Source: Clostridiaceae bacterium (GTDB taxonomy: Bacteria; Bacillota; Clostridia; Saccharofermentanales; DTU023). Taken from it: DNA of 48,629 nt. The position numbers were made by a program, and so were the translations under genes. Under the pieces are notes generated by a model. It worked only from the letters and a program-made list of their open reading frames with translations, was not told where the DNA came from and did not search any database. This document shows, piece after piece, positions 34,526 through 41,899 of this stretch. Each line of letters starts with the position of its first letter. Position 1 is the stretch's first letter. Location of the stretch: contig DUVH01000018.1 in NCBI GenBank assembly GCA_012841145.1, positions 1 through 48,629 on the forward strand, written 5' to 3'.

Positions 34526-34530
34526 TAATC

Positions 34531-34606
34531 GGGATTTTAGCTCAGCCGGGAGAGCACCTGCTTCACACGCAGGGGGTCGTCGGTTCAAGTCCGGCAAATC
34601 CCACCA
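34531..34606 (+). tRNA. tRNA-Val (CAC)
   Basis: Acceptor GGGATTT pairs with AAATCCC. Anticodon stem CCTGC/GCAGG encloses loop TTCACAC with CAC, and the CCA end is encoded. It starts 5 bases after tRNA-Glu. The CAC anticodon reads GTG only, so another Val tRNA must exist elsewhere. Confidence 0.94.
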
Positions 34607-34661
34607 AAGACGACATTTATAATAGTCGAACGCGTATCATGAAACGCGCTATCGATATCGA

Positions 34662-34696
34662 GAAGGCCGGAGAGTATAGCTCGCCGGTTTTCCTTC
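34662..34696 (+). terminator. Terminator of the tRNA cluster
   Basis: GAAGGCCGG...GAG pairs with CTC...CCGG, then TTTTCC; an outer GAAGG/CCTTC pair extends it. A smaller CGCGT/ACGCG hairpin lies just before. Confidence 0.65.
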
Positions 34697-34784
34697 TCAC
34701 CACTGATTACTGGTTTGTCATCATGTTGCTGCACGATGCCAAATCAGAAATCAGTAGTTGATATATAATCAGCGACTGATTATT

Positions 34785-35162
34785 CTATTTTTGATGGTCA
34801 AGGATCCATTTGAGAAGTTCTTCGAATGATGAGTGACTTGATGCGATGCTGAGAATAATGTCTATGAGCTCTTTCTGTTCGTATTCAAGCTCTATCCCAT
34901 TCAATTCAAGAAAAACGAGCATAGCGTGTGTGCCGATTCGCTTATTTCCATCGACAAACGGATGGTTCATAATGAGACCATAACAGGGCCTTGCCGCCTT
35001 CTGTTGAATGGAAGGAAATAAATCCTTTTGGTCAAAGCTCATAAAAGGAGCTTGAATGGCGGCATCAAGTAGACCTTCATCTCTGAGTCCTGCAGTGCCG
35101 CCGGTTTCAGCTATTAAATGCTCATGCAATAAGATAATCTGTTCGCGACTTAGTCGGATCAC
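34785..35162 (-). CDS. doc: Doc-type toxin (Fic fold)
   Basis: The protein has 125 residues, normal for Doc. HPFVDGNKR (67-75) is the Fic/Doc catalytic loop with His67 and the phosphate-binding Lys/Arg. Doc phosphorylates elongation factor Tu and stops translation. Its start overlaps the antitoxin stop by 4 bases. It is transcribed leftward towards the tRNA cluster, with no clear terminator seen. Confidence 0.94.
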   Translation of the reverse strand: MIRLSREQIILLHEHLIAETGGTAGLRDEGLLDAAIQAPFMSFDQKDLFPSIQQKAARPCYGLIMNHPFVDGNKRIGTHAMLVFLELNGIELEYEQKELIDIILSIASSHSSFEELLKWILDHQK

Positions 35163-35401
35163 TTTGCCAGAGCCTCGTAAGCCTCGCGATTCTTATTAAT
35201 AAAGCGCTTTGAAAGAGTCATAACATCTTCTTGTTCCGCAATTTCTTCTTGCTCAATCTGACTGAATTCCATAATGACGTATCTAGGGACGTTATTCTTC
35301 ATCACAACAGCAATGCCGTTTTCATCAACCAAGCGAGCTACCTTGGAAAAATTCTGATTGGCTTCGGTAATCGATACAAGCGTTTTCGTATTAATGATCA
35401 T
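35159..35401 (-). CDS. phd: Phd/YefM-type antitoxin
   Basis: The protein has 80 residues. ATG 35401 follows AAGGAGGTGG. TLVSITEANQNFSKVARLVD then GIAVVMKNNVPRYVIMEF is the Phd fold; the acidic C-terminal part (FSQIEQEEIAEQEDVMTLSK) would bind Doc. It probably represses the phd-doc promoter in the AT-rich stretch upstream. Confidence 0.92.
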   Translation of the reverse strand: MIINTKTLVSITEANQNFSKVARLVDENGIAVVMKNNVPRYVIMEFSQIEQEEIAEQEDVMTLSKRFINKNREAYEALAK

Positions 35402-35949
35402 TTTTCCACCTCCTTCAAGACCATTTTACTATAAATAATAGGATAAAAACAACCTATTTTGGCAGCCTCTACGTACAACAAGTACACATCCACTAAACTT
35501 GACAAGTGCAAGTCTTGAATGAAAATCCCCAAACACTTGAACAAAAACCCTCTAATTACTTGAATAAAAGAGCCTCAAATACTTGAATGAAAAGCCCTCA
35601 ATTACTTGAAGGCAAGACGTATTAGCTAATCATGCAGGCACATTTGATCCCGGGACGCTCTATTCATATAGGGTGACACCATTCCGGCTAAGCATGTTTT
35701 TGCAGAAATACGCAAAAAATCCGGAGAGTAAATTGATGGTCTATGAAATTGGAAAGTGTGGAGTGCATTGAGGAAAAAACTGATTAAATATATAAAATAA
35801 TGCATCCACAATCCAAGTTGCACCCACATGCACCCACAGCTCACTTATGCGTGAATTGTATTTGTTTCTTGGTGCTAAGGCAAACGACATCTCGGTATAT
35901 TTATCGTTTCGCTGTTGACTCTCAGCTGTTTTCGTATTACGATAATGAC
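35402..35949. other. AT-rich gene-free stretch with repeats
   Basis: No credible gene. The stretch holds the phd promoter region (facing left), the tandem 23-bp repeats at 35514-35616, an inverted repeat TTTTTGC/GCAAAAA (35697-35703 with 35712-35718), and at its right end a possible promoter for the next antitoxin (TTGACT 35915, TACGAT 35938). Confidence 0.5.
35514..35616. repeat. Tandem iteron-like 22/23-bp repeats (four plus a partial)
   Basis: Units start at 35514, 35536, 35559, 35582 and 35605 (partial). Each begins CTTGAA, then (T)-A-rich, a C-rich GCCC/CCCT middle and an AAATA/AATTA end. The period of 22-23 bp is close to two helical turns, as in plasmid iterons or clustered repressor sites. 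They are not translatable in any frame without stops. A related CTTGACAAGTGCAAG lies just upstream. Confidence 0.75.
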
Positions 35950-36198
35950 ATGAAAGAAACAATTAATAAAAAGAAAGTAACCGAGGAGCAAATCGCTGCT
36001 TGGGTTGATGAAGCGGAGAAGGGCTACGATGTTAATGCTCTGAAAAAACGTGGTCGAGGTCGGCCGGGCAGAGGTTCTGAGCCGAGTCAAGTGATTGCTG
36101 TTCGGTTGACGCCGGAAGAACTGAAACAGCTTGATCGAAAAGCAGCAGAACAGAATATGACCCGTTCGGAATTTATTCGCAAGTCATTGACCGCATGA
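35950..36198 (+). CDS. Ribbon-helix-helix antitoxin
   Basis: The protein has 82 residues from ATG 35950; the upstream open frame lacks a ribosome site. After a charged N-terminus and a basic GRGRPGRG patch comes VIAVRLTPEELKQLDRKAAE followed by MTRSEFIRKSL, a clear CopG/Arc-type ribbon-helix-helix at the C-terminus. The usual order is the reverse (DNA-binding domain first), but BrnA-type antitoxins share this layout. The stop overlaps the next start by 4 bases. Confidence 0.82.
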   Translation: MKETINKKKVTEEQIAAWVDEAEKGYDVNALKKRGRGRPGRGSEPSQVIAVRLTPEELKQLDRKAAEQNMTRSEFIRKSLTA

Positions 36199-36440
36199 GT
36201 ATATCGATCCATCCCTCTGCGTTGAAGCATGGTATCCCCGAGGAGGATATTCTTTATGCCGCAAATTGGGCGCTCTGGATTGAACCCCTTGATGAAGATA
36301 ATCCGCAACGAGAATTAAGGCTTGGATTTGATACTGCAGGTCGGATGCTTGAGCTGGTGGTTCTTGTTTTTGATAGCGGGAATGAGCTGGTTATTCATGC
36401 AATGAAAGCACGTTCGCAGTACTTGGATTTGCTGCCCTGA
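36195..36440 (+). CDS. Small toxin, BrnT/RelE-like
   Basis: The protein has 81 residues, overlapping the antitoxin by 4 bases. HGIPEEDILYAANWALWIEP, then LRLGFDTAGRMLELVVLVFD and the end VIHAMKARSQYLDLL fit a small family of RelE/BrnT-fold toxins whose C-terminal H-A-x-x-AR motif is typical. It is presumed to be an mRNA interferase. Pairing with a ribbon-helix-helix protein supports a type II module. Confidence 0.75.
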   Translation: MSISIHPSALKHGIPEEDILYAANWALWIEPLDEDNPQRELRLGFDTAGRMLELVVLVFDSGNELVIHAMKARSQYLDLLP

Positions 36441-36668
36441 TTTTTGATTTTTAGACATCTTTTTAAGACATTAGAAAGTGTCGTCATTCGCGATTTTTTC
36501 GAGAAAAATTGTATTGGAAGAGTCGATATTTATTAGCCACGATCACTTGTTCAAAGCTTGCTAGGGGACACCCCTAAATCCACGGTTGCGTTCGAGTGTT
36601 TGTGTTTTAATTTGTGCTTTGTGTCTAGGAACTTGATGTATTTCCCCAAATAGAACAGGGTCGTTTGC

Positions 36669-36902
36669 TCAGGGATGTCCATACGCTTCACGAACCTCAT
36701 CCATAGAGTATGTTTTGAGTTTTCCTGCACGATAATCAGACACATCTTGCAAAATGTGATATTCATACTCGATCTGATCTAAACCGCCTTCGATCAAGTG
36801 GCGAATATAAAACGCCTTGCTTCTTCCTGTGTCTCTAGCAAGTCGTGTAAGTCGTTCATCTGTTTCTGGTGTCAACCGAACCGATGTGGGTGTTGTAGAC
36901 AT
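36669..36902 (-). CDS. Orphan ribbon-helix-helix (RelB/CopG-like) antitoxin
   Basis: The protein has 77 residues from ATG 36902 (GGAT ribosome site); the longer frame to 37016 adds a membrane-like stretch of doubtful reality. TSVRLTPETDERLTRLARDT then GRSKAFYIRHLIEGGL is the ribbon-helix-helix, and ILQDVSDYRAGKLKTYSMDE is the usual toxin-binding tail of RelB-type antitoxins. No toxin gene follows on the minus strand (36441-36668), so its partner is lost or it works alone. Confidence 0.8.
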   Translation of the reverse strand: MSTTPTSVRLTPETDERLTRLARDTGRSKAFYIRHLIEGGLDQIEYEYHILQDVSDYRAGKLKTYSMDEVREAYGHP

Positions 36903-37166
36903 CTGTTTATCCTTCAGTCTTATTATGACTACATGATAGTCATTTGTAGAATGCCAAAATATTAGAAAACAAACAAGTACAGTAAAGAAGGCTCCCAGAA
37001 AAACGAGCGTATCCAATACGGGTTGGCTGAGTCGAAGATTTCACTTGTCAGCAATAATATCCAGTATTTTTCTTCATTCTGCCACTTTGCCCGGATGGCA
37101 GTATCCGATTATGTCAATTCCGGGAAATGTGTTTTTATCTGACAGAAGGGTAGCAGCATAGACCAC

Positions 37167-37219
37167 AAAGCCGACGAAAAACCGACGCAAATTTTTACGT
37201 CGGCTTTTCGTCGGTTAAT
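37167..37219 (-). terminator. Terminator downstream of gnd
   Basis: Two nested pairings: AAGCCGACGAAAAACCGACG on the left and its near-complement ending CGTCGGTT on the right, with A/T-rich flanks. Either gnd (leftward) or rightward transcripts would stop here. Confidence 0.75.
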
Positions 37220-37312
37220 CTGCTGCTGATCTGGTTCTATACGCTTTGGCCACAAAGCGCCATTTAAATTGGCAACACTCTGTTGCTTCAAGCGAGACCT
37301 AGAGCGGCGTAT

Positions 37313-38767
37313 TTAGACGTTGTAGCTTGAGGAGGCGGTGTCGCCGCCTTCGCCGGTCCAGTTGGTATGGAAGTACTCGCCGCGAGGACGATCAATGCGC
37401 TCATAGGTGTGCGCGCCGAAGTAGTCGCGCTGGGCCTGCAGGAGGTTGGCGGGCAGGTTAGCGCAACGGAATCCGTCATAATAAGAGAGGGCGGAGCTCA
37501 TGCAGGGCATGGGAATTCCCGCTTTGGCGGCGAGAGCCACAGTATTGCGCCAGCCGTCCTGACATTTTGCGACCTCAGCCTTGAAGTAGTCGTCGATCAG
37601 GAGGTTGGTGAGCGCTTCGTTCTTATTAAAGGCTTCTTTGATTTTGCCCAGAAAGGCACTGCGTATGATACAGCCGCCGCGCCACATGAGGGCGATATTA
37701 CCGTAATTGAGATGCCAATTATGAGAGGCGGCCGCTTCGCGCATGAGAACAAAACCCTGAGCGTAGGAGACGATCTTGGAGGCATAGAGGGCATCGTGAA
37801 GTCCTTTGAGGATGGTTTCTTTATCCGCATCCGCAATTTTGCGGTCGGGGCCAAGCAGAATATCGGCGGCGCCGACACGCTCATCTTTTTGCGAGCTGAG
37901 CGAACGGGCAAAAACGGACTCTACGACGAGCGTCAGGGGTACGCCTTCTTCCAGCGCCTCAATGCCGGTCCACTTGCCGGTGCCTTTCTGGCCTGCGGCA
38001 TCCAGTACGTAGTCGACGACATAGTTGCCGTCTTCATCCTTGTAGTTCAAGATGTCGCGGGTGATTTCGATCAGATAGGAGTCAAGTGCGCCCTTGTTCC
38101 ACTCGGCAAAGACCTCGTGCATTTCTTCATTACTCATACCGAGACCGTCACGCATGAGTTGATAGGCTTCACAAATGAGCTGCATATCGCCGTACTCGAT
38201 GCCGTTGTGTACCATTTTGACGTAGTGGCCGGCACCGCCTTCGCCGACCCACTCACAGCAGGCCGCACCGTCTTCTACTTTTGCTGCAATAGATTGGAAA
38301 ATAGGTCTGACTGCTTCCCAGGCCTGGGGCGAACCGCCGGGCATGATCGAAGGCCCCTTAAGTGCGCCCTCTTCACCGCCGGAGACACCCGTACCGATAA
38401 AGTAGAGGCCATTTTCCTCGACTTTTTTGGTGCGGCGCTCACTGTCGGGGAAGTGCGAGTTGCCGCCGTCTATGATGATATCGCCCTCATCCAGAAGGGG
38501 AATAAGCTGGTCGATAAAAGAGTCGACAGGAGCGCCGGCCTTGACCATGAGCATGACCTTACGGGGTTTTTCCAGTTGGTCTACCAATTCTTGCAGTGAG
38601 TAGGCGCCGACGATACTCATGCCTTTCGCGCGGCCTTCAATAAAATTCGTGACTTTGTCGGTGCTGCGGTTAAAGACCGAGACCTGAAAGCCGTGATTGG
38701 CCATATTCATGACCAAGTTTTCGCCCATGACGGCGAGACCGATTAAACCGATGTCAGATTTTTTCAT
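37313..38767 (-). CDS. gnd: 6-phosphogluconate dehydrogenase, decarboxylating
   Basis: The protein has 484 residues. IGLIGLAVMGENLVMNMANH is the NADP-binding start, IIIDGGNSHFPDSERR and GTGVSGGEEGALKGPSIMPG are substrate-site motifs, and HYVKMVHNGIEYGDMQLICE carries the catalytic Lys and the signature. It converts 6-phosphogluconate to ribulose 5-phosphate, CO2 and NADPH. It is the last gene of a leftward set with a KdgK-like kinase and lar genes, which points to catabolism of a sugar acid rather than the plain oxidative pentose route. Confidence 0.97.
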   Translation of the reverse strand: MKKSDIGLIGLAVMGENLVMNMANHGFQVSVFNRSTDKVTNFIEGRAKGMSIVGAYSLQELVDQLEKPRKVMLMVKAGAPVDSFIDQLIPLLDEGDIIIDGGNSHFPDSERRTKKVEENGLYFIGTGVSGGEEGALKGPSIMPGGSPQAWEAVRPIFQSIAAKVEDGAACCEWVGEGGAGHYVKMVHNGIEYGDMQLICEAYQLMRDGLGMSNEEMHEVFAEWNKGALDSYLIEITRDILNYKDEDGNYVVDYVLDAAGQKGTGKWTGIEALEEGVPLTLVVESVFARSLSSQKDERVGAADILLGPDRKIADADKETILKGLHDALYASKIVSYAQGFVLMREAAASHNWHLNYGNIALMWRGGCIIRSAFLGKIKEAFNKNEALTNLLIDDYFKAEVAKCQDGWRNTVALAAKAGIPMPCMSSALSYYDGFRCANLPANLLQAQRDYFGAHTYERIDRPRGEYFHTNWTGEGGDTASSSYNV

Positions 38768-38830
38768 GTTAAACTCCTCGAAATTAAATTAAGCAAATCA
38801 TGTTTACTTATAACAGGACAAGTTCTGAGC

Positions 38831-39907
38831 TTAGCGTTTAACGCGGGCGTTGCCCTCGTAGATGGACCAGATTTGTCCCTCGTTCATGGGGGTGCCGTAA
38901 TCCGTGAGCATCGTGGCTGCCAAGGCGCCGGTGGCCCAGGCAATTTTGACCCAGTCCGCGGGATCCTTACCGGTCGAAATGGCATACAGGAGGCCTCCGA
39001 CAAAGCCGTCGCCGCCGCCGATGCGATCGTAGACTTGGATGCTGCGGGGCATCTCGATGTGCCAGTTGCCGTTTTCGTAGACGATGGCGCCCCATTCGTG
39101 CTCGTTAGCGTTTTTGACTTCGCGCAGGGTATTGGCAAAGACAGCGCAGTTGGGGTAGGCCTTGTGGACACGGGTAATCATCTCCCGAAAGGCGCTGATC
39201 TTATCTTCCAGGCCAGCAGTCAACTCGGTTTCAGGTCCGGGGATGCCGAGAGCGAGCTGGTAGTCTTCCTCGTTGCCGATTAGGATATCAGCCTGATTGG
39301 CGATTTCATGGAAGGCTTTGCTCAGCTCTTCTTCACGGTTTTTCCAGAAGGTGGCGCGGAAGTTGAGATCAAAGGAGATCAGGGTTCCGTACTCTTTCGC
39401 TTTGCGCGCAATGGCGAGACAGAATTCAGATGTTTCGGGGGAGAGGGCCGCGATAAGACCGGACATATGGACGATTTTAGCGCCCTCTTCGCCAAAGATA
39501 CGATCAAGATCGAAATCTTTGACATTCAGGGTACGGCCTACTTCACCGGCACGATCATTTGTGACCTCAGGAGCTCTGAGGCCATAGCCGCTGTCGGCGA
39601 TATTGAACTGATGACGATAGCCCCAAGGACCGCCCTTGGGAACGTCGGGTCCTTCGTATTCAATGTTGCGGAAGCGAAGTTCAGCTTTGATAAAGTTGGC
39701 AATAGCATCGTCTTTAACAAAGGTCGTCAAGAGTTTGACGGGATAGCCTAAGCTGGCACAGATCTGTCCGACGTTGGACTCTGCACTGGTTGAATGCATG
39801 GTATATTCGCGGCTGACGTGCACCGGCTGACGATTCTTGGGTGTGATGCGGACACCCATACTGGTGGGGATGACCAAGTTGTACTTTGCGTTATTTCTGA
39901 TTTTCAT
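38831..39907 (-). CDS. PfkB-family sugar (acid) kinase, KdgK-like
   Basis: The protein has 358 residues from ATG 39907 (GCAGGAGG upstream). GYRHQFNIADSGYGLRAPEV, SFDLNFRATFWKNREE and YDRIGGGDGFVGGLLYAIST, the anion-hole/catalytic Asp motif (GGGD instead of GAGD), are typical of 2-dehydro-3-deoxygluconokinases. It would phosphorylate 2-keto-3-deoxygluconate or a similar sugar acid. The neighbours gnd and lar agree with sugar-acid use. The substrate is inferred, not proven. Confidence 0.8.
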   Translation of the reverse strand: MKIRNNAKYNLVIPTSMGVRITPKNRQPVHVSREYTMHSTSAESNVGQICASLGYPVKLLTTFVKDDAIANFIKAELRFRNIEYEGPDVPKGGPWGYRHQFNIADSGYGLRAPEVTNDRAGEVGRTLNVKDFDLDRIFGEEGAKIVHMSGLIAALSPETSEFCLAIARKAKEYGTLISFDLNFRATFWKNREEELSKAFHEIANQADILIGNEEDYQLALGIPGPETELTAGLEDKISAFREMITRVHKAYPNCAVFANTLREVKNANEHEWGAIVYENGNWHIEMPRSIQVYDRIGGGDGFVGGLLYAISTGKDPADWVKIAWATGALAATMLTDYGTPMNEGQIWSIYEGNARVKR

Positions 39908-39939
39908 GTTTCCCTCCTGCAATATATAATTGGCATTGA

Positions 39940-41136
39940 TTATTTTTGTTTGTAAAAGGTCTCCTTGTAGGCCCAAAGGCCGAGGGCGGGGTTACTGACG
40001 TAAAAGATTTTCTCGCCGTTGACATCATTATAGCTGTCGACGAGCACTGCCGGGTTGCATATGGTGCCTAATAACGTACCGGGACGAGACTTTTTCATAC
40101 CAATGGGAATCGTGTAGACATCCAACGCGACACATTCAAATAATCTATTTATAGCAAAACCGATTTGTTCTGCCGTCATGTCGTCCATATTACAGGACAA
40201 CTCCAACACGACATCTTTCTTGTCCTCAGACTCGCCCAGTAAAGCGCGAACACAATTTGCTGCAGGAAAATCCTTAGTGCCCATACCGTAGCCGATGGCC
40301 TTGATCTTCATGGCTGGAATGGGCCCGAAACGATCGGCAAAATATTTGAGCAAGGCTGCTCCCGTCGGTGTACAAAGCTCGGCTCTAATGCTCCCGCCGT
40401 AAATGGGAACGTCTCTAAGAATGTGAGCGGTGGCAGGCGCCGGTACCGGAAGGATCCCATGAGCGCACTTTACTTGCCCGCTGCCCACATGGACAGGCGA
40501 TGCCACAACCTCATCCGGCGCAAGCCTATCCATAAGCAGACAGACTGCCGTAATATCCGCGACAGCATCCATTGTGCCCACTTCATGAAAATGAATATCG
40601 GCTACAGGCACGCCGTGGACGTGACTTTCCGCCTCAGCGATTAAATTGTAGACCGCCATCACATCATCTTTGATCTTGTCGGAAAGGGGTAGATGATCTC
40701 GCACGATATGTTCGATATCTTGAAGTCTGCGGTGTGCATGTTCATGGCTGTGCGTGTGATTATGGTCGTGATCGGGAGCATGAGAGTGTTCGTGGCTGAG
40801 CGTGTGGCTGTGGTCGTGATGGTGAGAATGTGCGTGTTCATATTGCGCATGATGGTCATGATGCTCGTGATCATGCCCGTGCTCGTGCTCGTGGTCATGC
40901 CCTTGCTGATCGTTATAATCAAGACTCTCCTCTTCCACACCGTCTACCGTAACCGATACATAAGTCCCGACGATGCCGCATTTTACAGAAGGTATCCGTT
41001 CGATGTGAACTCCTGGGAGTCCAAGTGCGTTCATCTCTTCAATAAAAGCATCGGGATTTGGCAGAAGTTCCAGAAGTGCTGCTGTAAGCATGTCCCCGGC
41101 AGCTCCCATCGCACAGTCCAGATATAGTACTTTCAT
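39940..41136 (-). CDS. larC: LarC (nickel insertion), His-rich loop, altered C-terminus
   Basis: The protein has 398 residues. VLYLDCAMGAAGDMLTAALL, DIHFHEVGTMDAVADI, RAELCTPTGAALLKYFADRF and SCNMDDMTAEQIGFAINRLF are LarC motifs. LarC inserts Ni into the pincer cofactor using CTP. Residues 79-135 are a His-rich loop, 27 His in 57 residues, probably for nickel storage. The LarC2 part follows the family only to about MKKSRPGTLLGTIC; the last ~40 residues (NPAVLVDSYNDVNGEKIFYV and on) are unlike LarC and the expected ~70-80 C-terminal residues are missing, so activity is doubtful. Confidence 0.88.
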   Translation of the reverse strand: MKVLYLDCAMGAAGDMLTAALLELLPNPDAFIEEMNALGLPGVHIERIPSVKCGIVGTYVSVTVDGVEEESLDYNDQQGHDHEHEHGHDHEHHDHHAQYEHAHSHHHDHSHTLSHEHSHAPDHDHNHTHSHEHAHRRLQDIEHIVRDHLPLSDKIKDDVMAVYNLIAEAESHVHGVPVADIHFHEVGTMDAVADITAVCLLMDRLAPDEVVASPVHVGSGQVKCAHGILPVPAPATAHILRDVPIYGGSIRAELCTPTGAALLKYFADRFGPIPAMKIKAIGYGMGTKDFPAANCVRALLGESEDKKDVVLELSCNMDDMTAEQIGFAINRLFECVALDVYTIPIGMKKSRPGTLLGTICNPAVLVDSYNDVNGEKIFYVSNPALGLWAYKETFYKQK

Positions 41137-41139
41137 GGA

Positions 41140-41628
41140 TCATATCTCCTTTTTTGTACCCATATGATTAATCATACTTGCGAGGTAGCCCGCCCCAAAG
41201 CCATTGTCAATATTAACCACCGAAACGCCGCTGGCGCAAGAATTGAGCATGGACAGAAGGGCTGCAATTCCGTGGAACGAGGCACCATATCCCACGCTGG
41301 TTGGTACCGCAATGACAGGACAATCAGCCAATCCTCCCATTACGCTGGGGAGCGCTTCTTCCATCCCGGCAACAGCGATAATGACGCTGGCGCTCATTAT
41401 TTCGTCCAGAAAAGCAAGTGTCCGATGAAGTCCCGCCACACCCACATCATAAAGCCTAACGACCTTGTTACCCAGCGCTTCAGCCGTGAGCGCAGCCTCC
41501 TCCGCGACCGGGATATCGCTGGTGCCGCCGGTGGCTACGATGACATTGCCGAGGCAGTCGGCTCTGGGAAGCTCTCCCACGATACCTATTCTTGCCTCCC
41601 GATGATAGGTAATGGGATTTTTCCCCAA
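41140..41628 (-). pseudogene. larB: larB, 3' part after frameshift
   Basis: About 162 residues form the PurE-like (AIR carboxylase) domain of Lar[21 protein letters not shown] then [40 protein letters not shown] and [20 protein letters not shown]. The frame has no good start of its own; it continues the 5' part if one base is removed from the GGGGAAAAA run (41618-41626 on the plus strand). LarB carboxylates and hydrolyses NaAD in pincer-cofactor synthesis. Confidence 0.85.
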
Positions 41629-41899
41629 TTGCGTCGGAAACTTCCGGAGCCAAACGAGTAATGAGAATCGTTCCTTGGCTATTCTTTTGCATGACTTCGA
41701 GAATGCCTATAATCTGTTCCGCGGTTTTTCCCTCGCCATAGATTACTTCAGCCGCCCCCTTGCGTACCTTCCGATGGAGATCCACTTTGGCATAACCGAT
41801 ATCTTCAAAGGGTTTTACTTTGATTTTCAGCAATGCATCGTCTACGGACAGATTTCCTTTCTGCACATCTTCCAAAATCTGCCTGATTTCATTGTTCAT
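41480..41899 (-). pseudogene. larB: larB, 5' part before frameshift
   Basis: The first ~98 codons match the LarB N-terminus: [58 protein letters not shown] and [13 protein letters not shown]. After that the frame turns to nonsense (Arg-rich), exactly where the 3' part begins in the +1 frame. A single extra base in the G4A5 run explains it: real mutation, sequencing error or, less likely, recoding. The start overlaps the larE relic end. Confidence 0.85.

Noticed and set aside
34411-34761. Open frame across the tRNA genes
   Set aside because: It covers three well-formed tRNAs and has no protein-like pattern.
35514-35616. CRISPR array
   Set aside because: Units are directly adjacent with no unique spacers, and they vary too much.
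36903-37016. N-terminal membrane extension of the orphan antitoxin
   Set aside because: The ribbon-helix-helix domain begins right at ATG 36902; the extension has no ribosome site and is atypical for the family.
34596-37312. Attachment-site duplicate of the tRNA-Val 3' end
   Set aside because: I scanned the islet by eye and found no convincing second copy.
37367-38599. Long open frame (410 codons) on the plus strand opposite gnd
   Set aside because: It is the antisense shadow of a highly conserved gene, has no ribosome site and shows no motif.
40070-40200. Programmed larC1/larC2 frameshift as in lactobacilli
   Set aside because: The reading frame continues past the expected junction without a slippery site; the problem is a replaced C-terminus instead.
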